From positions 1 to 44,653 of the forward strand of contig JAENZJ010000026.1 of assembly GCA_016841325.1 (NCBI GenBank): a stretch of 44,653 nucleotides of DNA, in the 5' to 3' direction. Under the pieces are notes generated by a model. The model worked only from the letters and a program-made list of their open reading frames with translations, was not told the origin of the DNA and made no database searches. This DNA is from Thermincola carboxydiphila. GTDB lineage: Bacteria > Bacillota > Thermincolia > Thermincolales > UBA2595. Positions 39,994 to 44,653 of this stretch are shown here, one piece after another. Both the position numbers and the translations under genes were made by a program. Positions within the stretch are counted from its first letter, which is position 1; every line of letters starts with the position of its first letter.

Positions 39994-41280
39994 ATGAAGT
40001 ATACCCAGAATGCAAAGATTTTGCAAGTTACAGAAGAAACCTTAATTGTTGGAGTGGACATAGCAAGCGAGACTCACTATGCCCGGGCCTTTGACTACCG
40101 AGGAATGGAACTCGGGAAACTGCTCAAGTTCAGTAATAAAGCTGAAGGTTTCTCTGAATTCGAAGAATGGTTACGCAAAATTGCTAAAAGAACCAGCATG
40201 AAAAAGATCATGGTAGGCATGGAGCCAACCGGTCATTATTGGTTTAATCTTGCCCAGCAAATTAAAGATAAGAGCATGAAAATAGTACTGGTGAATCCGT
40301 TTCATGTCAAAAGGAGCAAGGAATTAGATGACAACAATCCAACCAAGAACGATAGCAAAGATCCTAAAACTATAGCTATGTTAGTCAAAGATGGCCGATA
40401 CATGGAGCCATACATTCCAGAGGGAATATATAGCGAACTAAGGACGGTCATGGAGACCCGTTGGCAAATAGTAAAGCAGTTAAACATAATTCGCAACCGG
40501 ATAAAACGATGGCTAAGCATATACTTTCCGGAGTTTAGCCAAGTGTTTGGTGACTGGGAAGGCAAAGCAGCATTGATTGTATTAAGGGAGTTTCCAACAC
40601 CCGCAAAAATAGTGGCAAAAGGCGTAGATGATATTGTTGGCCGGTGGAAAAAGGACAAGATTAGAGCCGTAGGCATTAAGAGGGCGCAGGACTTGTTAGA
40701 AGTAGCTAAAGTTTCTGTCGGGGTCAGGGACGGTATAAGGAGTGCAGAAAATGCACTGGAAATTCTTCTAGAGAATTATGAAATGTACATGAGACAGTAT
40801 GAAAGAACCATGAGTCTGGTCGAGGAAATAATAAGACAAATAGCAGGCATAGACGAGATGCTCCAGATAAAAGGAGTAGGTTTGGTTACTGCAGCAGGAT
40901 TCATGGCAGAGGTAGGAGATCTGAGCCGTTTCGAACATCCAAGACAGATTCAGAAGTTAGCGGGATTGAGCCTAAAAGAGAATAGTTCCGGTAAGCATAA
41001 AGGCAAGACTAGCATCAGCAAGCGAGGGCGAAGCCGGCTAAGATCACTATTGTTCCTGGCGGCAATGGCTTTAGCAGCAAAGAATCAAGAGTTCAAAGAA
41101 TTACACCAATACTACACAACAAGAACCCAAAATCCGTTAAAGAAAAAGCAATCATTAATCCTGCTAGGTTGTAAATTAATCCGTGTATTCTATGCGCTGA
41201 TAACTAAGGGTTTCAAATATGATCCGAAGAAAATGCTGCAAGATATCAAGAGACCAGTATTACGGGAAGCAGCATTATAA
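39994..41280 (+). CDS. IS110-family transposase (DEDD recombinase)
   Basis: This 428-residue protein has the N-terminal RuvC-like DEDD domain, with VGVDIASETHY (about 19-29; first Asp), VGMEPTGHYW (about 74-83; Glu) and NDSKDPKTIA (about 114-123; Asp pair). The C-terminal Transposase_20 domain has IKGVGLVTAAGFMAEVGDLSRF (about 292-313), KLAGLSLKENSSGKHKGK (serine region of IS110 recombinases) and a basic end. IS110 proteins recombine circular intermediates using a structured bridge RNA. CAGGAGG precedes the ATG. Length is at the upper end for the family; the frame appears intact. Confidence 0.95.
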   Translation: MKYTQNAKILQVTEETLIVGVDIASETHYARAFDYRGMELGKLLKFSNKAEGFSEFEEWLRKIAKRTSMKKIMVGMEPTGHYWFNLAQQIKDKSMKIVLVNPFHVKRSKELDDNNPTKNDSKDPKTIAMLVKDGRYMEPYIPEGIYSELRTVMETRWQIVKQLNIIRNRIKRWLSIYFPEFSQVFGDWEGKAALIVLREFPTPAKIVAKGVDDIVGRWKKDKIRAVGIKRAQDLLEVAKVSVGVRDGIRSAENALEILLENYEMYMRQYERTMSLVEEIIRQIAGIDEMLQIKGVGLVTAAGFMAEVGDLSRFEHPRQIQKLAGLSLKENSSGKHKGKTSISKRGRSRLRSLLFLAAMALAAKNQEFKELHQYYTTRTQNPLKKKQSLILLGCKLIRVFYALITKGFKYDPKKMLQDIKRPVLREAAL

Positions 41281-41600
41281 AATCAAAGGGCCAGGGACCC
41301 AAGTGAAGGTATTCTATACAGTACATTGATAAAACGAGCCGGGAATAGTTAGATCAGATTTATACATTAGGGCGAAGACCCAGTAGGAAAGCATAACTAA
41401 CATCCACCTCATGGATAGGCAGAACGAAGGAATTTAGGGCAAAGACCCTGTGAGACATGGGAGGGTTGCCACCGGAGAGTAAGTGGATTCCATTGGCCGC
41501 AATAAACAGAAAAGATAGAGGCTTATTTAAGGTCACCCCGGCACACCCATATTTATGCATAAATGTTCAGTATATCCAGGCGGCTCGTTTTACATATTAT
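41281..41600 (+). ncRNA. Candidate bridge/seek RNA of the IS110 element
   Basis: The region after the transposase stop holds AGGG-CGAAGA-CCC and AGGG-CAAAGA-CCCT hairpins (about 41369-41381 and 41436-41449), ATCC-ACCTCAT-GGAT (41402-41416) and CCAC...GTGG (41469-41486). An 11-base segment TAAAACGAGCC (41330-41340) is the exact reverse complement of GGCTCGTTTTA at 41582-41592. TAGGAAAGCAT (41384-41394) is identical to 39875-39885 left of the transposase. These are features expected of a guide RNA that pairs with target or donor DNA. Transcription and ends are not shown. Confidence 0.5.
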
Positions 41601-41677
41601 GAAATTATAAGTAAAAAAGAGATATTTAAAGAAATTTAAAGTTTATAGAGGGAGTATAAATGTTATCCTATCTGCAT

Positions 41678-41737
41678 AAAAAAGGCTAAGCTTCGCCGAA
41701 AACAGGCCAAAGGCGCTTAGCGAAGCTAAGCCTTTTT
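41678..41737 (-). terminator. Terminator of the TPR protein gene
   Basis: GGCTAAGCTTCGC (41684-41696) pairs with GCGAAGCTAAGCC (41720-41732), followed on the minus strand by TTTTTT. It is also T-rich on the plus strand. Confidence 0.85.
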
Positions 41738-41785
41738 AATGAAACCGAACAGGTGGAACCTGGTTAATATGACGAATAGATCTGC

Positions 41786-42991
41786 TCAGTTCAGTCCAAG
41801 AGATTTATTATAACAGTAAACCGCTTCATCATATTTTCCAATCTGCTCCATTAATGAGGCTTTATAACCCCATGCCTCCCGGTTGTCAGGATCGTATTTT
41901 AAAATCCGGTCGTAACATGCCTGAGCATCCTGGTACCTGTTAAGTTTAGTCATGCAGCCACCTTTGTTTAAGTTAAGCATAATATTTTTGGGGTCGATTT
42001 GCAGGCCTGCGTTATAGACTGCCAAAGCCTCCAAATGCCTTCCCATGGCTTCAAGGCACAGGGCTTTATTGTTTAGCAGGGTAATATCATGGGGGTATTT
42101 TGCCAGGGCCATATCAAAACACCCGATAGCTTCCGCATGCCTTCCCGCCTGACAGAGACAGGTGCCCTTATTGCTCAGCAGGGTCAGGTCACCGGGGCTG
42201 AGTTCAAGGGCCAGGTCATAGCATAGAAGTGACTTTTCATGGTATCCCAGCTGTGCCAGAGAAAATCCCTTGTTATTCAGGAGCTCAACATTGATTAATT
42301 TTAACTCCTCTGCCTTTTCATAACACTTCAGTGCCGACTCATGGCTGCCCTGGTTGCTGAAACACAAGCCCATGTTAACATATACTGCCGGGTTGCCGGG
42401 TTGCAGCACTGCGGCTCTTTTAAAACGTTGCAGCGCTTCCTCGTACTCACCGTCGGAACAGAGGCAAAGACCATAATGGATCAGTGCTTCCGGATTTTCA
42501 GGGTCAAAGTCCAGGGCCTGGCGGAAGCAGGATCCGGCTTCTTTGTTCATCCCATTCCTGTAATAAAATTTGCCTTTGGCCACCATAGCTTCAACCGAAT
42601 TGGGCCGGTTAACCAATTCGTAATTAATTGCAGTTGTATCTGTAACGGCAGCAGCACTGTCAGGTTTTCCTGTCTCCACCCAGTAAAGCGGTGCCTCATC
42701 CATGCCATAGGCAGCAGCCTTGCGGAATGATTCTCCGGCTTCCCTGATCATGCCCCTCTTATAATGCAGATGACCGATTCTGAAATATAGATTCCCTTTA
42801 AGCGGAGACCTGTTAACTGCTTTTTCATAGTAATGAAGCGCCTTGTCTTCCTGTTTGGTAATCTCGTAAAGCCATCCGGCCAGTGAATAAAAACTGGAGA
42901 CCGTAAAAAACTGTTTCAGCAGCCTTTTCAGGGAATCAAATCTCTGCCTGACACCGGAAACCCTTTGATACTGGAAAACCATATTGCTCAT
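41786..42991 (-). CDS. Tetratricopeptide repeat protein
   Basis: This 401-residue protein is made almost entirely of about ten to eleven TPR units. Typical copies are AMVAKGKFYYRNGMNKEAGSCFRQALDFDPENPEA and TLLSNKGTCLCQAGRHAEAIGCFDMALAKYPHDIT. It has no signal peptide or membrane helix. TPR proteins are protein-protein scaffolds; no partner can be named. GGAGAGG is upstream of the ATG at 42991. Repeats are rich in Cys at the same helix position (GLCLCSDG, GTCLCQAG, GGCMTK, ALCLEAMG), which is unusual for TPRs but could be a family trait. Confidence 0.9.
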   Translation of the reverse strand: MSNMVFQYQRVSGVRQRFDSLKRLLKQFFTVSSFYSLAGWLYEITKQEDKALHYYEKAVNRSPLKGNLYFRIGHLHYKRGMIREAGESFRKAAAYGMDEAPLYWVETGKPDSAAAVTDTTAINYELVNRPNSVEAMVAKGKFYYRNGMNKEAGSCFRQALDFDPENPEALIHYGLCLCSDGEYEEALQRFKRAAVLQPGNPAVYVNMGLCFSNQGSHESALKCYEKAEELKLINVELLNNKGFSLAQLGYHEKSLLCYDLALELSPGDLTLLSNKGTCLCQAGRHAEAIGCFDMALAKYPHDITLLNNKALCLEAMGRHLEALAVYNAGLQIDPKNIMLNLNKGGCMTKLNRYQDAQACYDRILKYDPDNREAWGYKASLMEQIGKYDEAVYCYNKSLGLN

Positions 42992-43193
42992 TTGCAGACC
43001 TCTCCTTTGTTTTTGTCTTAACTGTTTTCCTCTGAATTCATAGTAAGGGTTTCAATTTGTTAAATTCCTTTCCCTGCTAGAAAGAGTAAGAATCGTACGT
43101 CAAATAACATCACAAAATGACAACGAAAATCCCCGAAAAGATGCGAACATCTCCGGGGATTTTCCGATTAATTTTTTGCAGTTTTTAAGTCCC
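42992..43193. other. Intergenic region with a strong hairpin
   Basis: No ORF with an RBS was seen. At 43125-43164 GAAAATCCCCG pairs with CGGGGATTTTC around an inner GATG-CGAA-CATC stem. It is followed by T6 on the plus strand. It may be a terminator for the minus-strand remnant at 43194. The rest should hold the promoter of the TPR gene. Confidence 0.55.
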
Positions 43194-43478
43194 TTAGTAA
43201 TTCGGGCCTGTAAGGGCAGGGTAAGAAAAACAACCTTTTAAAAGTTTTTCCTTTTGTGTCGGAGATATGGCTTTTTGTATTGCCAAAGATGTTAAAACAC
43301 CGGATTTTTCGGTTTTTCCCAACAAAATAAATCCTGCTAACCTGTTGTCCCGGAATACAAGTTTTTCATATGTCGAATTATTATCAGAAACATAAAATGT
43401 TTCATAACCGGGGAGCTTACAATTGGCAGCTCCCGCACAGACTAACGGGATGCCGCCTATGTTAAGGGAGTTTCGCCA
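43194..43478 (-). pseudogene. C-terminal remnant of an FAD/NAD(P)-dependent oxidoreductase
   Basis: A 94-residue open segment starts directly after a TAG and has no start codon or RBS at its front. It reads WRNSLNIGGIPLVCAGAANC, later STYEKLVFRDNRLAGFILLG and GVLTSLAIQKAISP. This is the end of pyridine nucleotide-disulfide oxidoreductases of the rubredoxin/nitrite reductase type, in which Y-x-KLVF-x-x-NRL-x-G-x-I is typical. Several hundred residues (FAD and NAD domains) are missing. The break lies next to the fold-back element at 43545. I therefore regard it as a decayed gene. Confidence 0.75.
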
Positions 43479-43544
43479 CTATTCAAATAATCCTGTGCCC
43501 GGTGCAAATAAAATGGGGCTTTCTTTCTTTTTAGGCTATGAATA

Positions 43545-43670
43545 AAGGAGTGGCGGATAATTTCCGGAAGAACGTGTCTGACGTCCGCCGGCCTGCGACC
43601 CGCACAGAGTGCGGGAGCAGAAGCCAGCGGAGTTGTAGCCGTTCTGAGGAATTTATCTGCCACTCCCCTT
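43545..43670. repeat. Large fold-back element
   Basis: The outer arms GGAGTGGCGGATAA (43547-43560) and TTATCTGCCACTCC (43653-43666) pair, followed inward by TTCC/GGAA and AGAACG/CGTTCT. The centre is a second long stem: TCCGC, GGC, TGC and CCCGCAC pair with GTGCGGG, GCA, GCC and GCGGA. Nearly all 125 bases fold into one long hairpin. I see no RBS-supported gene. It may be a MITE or a structured RNA. Confidence 0.6.
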
Positions 43671-43695
43671 AAGAAAAGAGAAACGGTGCCCCTTT

Positions 43696-44653
43696 TTATT
43701 CTGTCTTCACCGAAGCCTTGCCCATTTCCTTTAAAACCTCGTTCAACAGGTCTACCTGTACGAATTCATTCAGAGGCATGTCATTGAAATGGCCTTCCTT
43801 TACCATATAATCATGTAGTCCGGCAGCATAATCCATATTGGGGTCATAGGTAACTGCGGCCTCTTGCCATGACTTCTCAAATTTATCAATAGTGTTCTGT
43901 TTTTCCAGGTCTTCCATGCGGGCACCCTTATCGGCAAACCACTTAATCCGCAATTCCCTGTTTAATGCAGGGATTTCATCCATTTTTTCCAGCGCCTTTT
44001 CTGTGGAAAGAACATGTGCCTTTAAAAAAGCCTTCACCAGTTCGGGGTCATTTTTAATCAGTTCTTTTTGGGCAGCCAGCCATACACGGGGCTGAATCTC
44101 ATCAAACATTCCGTCCGGGTTAAGTGAAAATACATGACTGCCTGGCACCATGCTCAAGGCCTTGGGAAGGTTGTTGGCATTGTCAAAATTAACTATGGCG
44201 GCATATTTCCCGTCTCCATAGTTCTGCCAGAGGTCGCTGATAATGTCGTCCCAGACCACTTCCACGGTACCACCATAGGTACTTGTCCCCAGTCCGACAG
44301 TTGATAATACTCTGTTTAGCTGAAAATCATCAGCATACCTGAGATTTGCTATCCCCACTTTTTTTCCGTCCAAATCCTTCAGGGATTTGATTTCAGGCCT
44401 GACAACCAGGTTTACGTCATTGGACTGGACACTTCCGGCAATAACTGTGTATTTGTCACTGCCGCCATACTTTGATTTTTGGGTGTTATATGTGGTAAAA
44501 GCGGTATGGGGGATATAAATGAATTCCGGAGCCCCTTTTTTTCTGTCCAGCAGGGGATATACTTCCTGAAGACCGTGGGCATCAATGAATTCAACCTTTT
44601 TCCCTATTTTCCCCATCTCCTCTGCAAAGATGGGATATTTCTGGTTAATGAAA
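43696..44653 (-). CDS. ABC transporter substrate-binding protein (NMT1-like), 5' end outside the window
   Basis: The frame is open from the stop at 43696 to the window edge. It includes codons for FINQKYPIFAEEMGKIG near the edge, so the start lies outside. The visible 319 residues follow the NMT1/TauA-like periplasmic binding fold: VNLVVRPEIKSLKDLDGKKVGIANL, VEVVWDDIISDLW, PGSHVFSLNPDGMF and WLAAQKELIKNDPELVKAFLKAHV. This type binds small solutes for an importer; the ligand is not recognisable. It differs from the binding protein at 24671. The stop is followed by the fold-back element rather than a permease gene. Confidence 0.85.
   Translation of the reverse strand, partial: FINQKYPIFAEEMGKIGKKVEFIDAHGLQEVYPLLDRKKGAPEFIYIPHTAFTTYNTQKSKYGGSDKYTVIAGSVQSNDVNLVVRPEIKSLKDLDGKKVGIANLRYADDFQLNRVLSTVGLGTSTYGGTVEVVWDDIISDLWQNYGDGKYAAIVNFDNANNLPKALSMVPGSHVFSLNPDGMFDEIQPRVWLAAQKELIKNDPELVKAFLKAHVLSTEKALEKMDEIPALNRELRIKWFADKGARMEDLEKQNTIDKFEKSWQEAAVTYDPNMDYAAGLHDYMVKEGHFNDMPLNEFVQVDLLNEVLKEMGKASVKTE

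Larger units (their letters stand above)
39870..41675 (+). mobile_element. IS110-family insertion sequence (tentative boundaries)
   Basis: A complete IS110-type transposase gene is followed by almost 400 bases of non-coding, hairpin-rich DNA, the arrangement of the IS1111 group whose guide RNA is encoded downstream of the transposase. The outer limits are inferred from imperfect inverted repeats GCAGATAGGAAAGCATT (39870-39886) and GCAGATAGGATAACATT (minus strand, 41675-41659). They lie just outside the terminators of the flanking genes. Alternative ends nearer 39886 and 41581 are possible. IS110 elements create no or tiny target duplications, so no duplication can fix the ends. Confidence 0.7.

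Noticed and set aside
43457-43663. A 68-codon minus-strand ORF
   Set aside because: It lies in the fold-back element and out of frame with the oxidoreductase remnant; no RBS or family pattern.

Overview
The window looks like chromosomal DNA of an anaerobic, spore-forming, low-to-mid GC Clostridia-type Firmicute, probably near the Peptococcaceae/Desulfotomaculum group. This is inferred from protein content and not from a marker-gene match. Supporting signs are strong GGAGG-type ribosome binding sites, a SpoVB-type flippase, S-layer-homology (SLH) proteins, YpmA and YlaI-like small proteins, a ComFB protein, a split-Soret cytochrome, a pentaheme NapC/NirT-like cytochrome and many ferredoxin-type clusters. 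Most genes lie on the minus strand.

Layout. 1-5021 (minus) is an envelope-sugar cluster: an ATP-grasp enzyme, a GT2 glycosyltransferase, a polytopic GT-C-like membrane protein and a WecE-type sugar aminotransferase, with stop/start overlaps. 5227-6617 is a two-gene multiheme cytochrome operon closed by a 24-bp perfect-stem terminator. 7072-10025 holds two exported SLH proteins. 10154-11538 is a signalling block (CheX, CheY, PilZ). 11645-17848 is a housekeeping stretch: an EamA transporter, a DUF362 ferredoxin protein, a COG3044 ATPase, a small TusA-shaped protein, DedA, and a TerC protein behind a yybP-ykoY-type Mn riboswitch preceded by a G-rich repeat.

18359-21897 (plus) carries a 1024-residue FAD/Fe-S oxidoreductase with a methionine/proline-rich tail and a CsoR/CstR-like operator, followed by a small heptapeptide-repeat protein. 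21944-25639 (minus) is an SsuABC/TauABC-like transporter operon that also holds an L,D-transpeptidase-like protein and an FmdE-domain protein. 25850-27176 has an Flp-like pilin divergent from a degenerate MPN-TM-LysM protein. 27270-30101 carries small proteins, ComFB, an SGNH hydrolase and a K+ channel gene split by an in-frame TAG. 30567-36980 contains ddl, a PHP phosphoesterase, tRNA-Trp, a GNAT, spoVB, surE, ypmA and folE; queE follows with a duplicated 3' end. 38718-39797 is a membrane diguanylate cyclase.

39870-41675 is an IS110-family insertion sequence whose long 3' non-coding region is a candidate bridge (seek) RNA. After it come a TPR protein, a 5'-truncated FAD-oxidoreductase remnant beside a large fold-back element, and an ABC substrate-binding protein that runs off the end of the window.

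The most promising leads are the IS110 element with repeated motifs shared between its 3' non-coding region and its flanks, the metal- or persulfide-regulated oxidoreductase with the Met-rich tail, the TAG-interrupted K+ channel, the G-quadruplex/Mn-riboswitch leader, the dead MPN-LysM fusion and the Cys-less L,D-transpeptidase.
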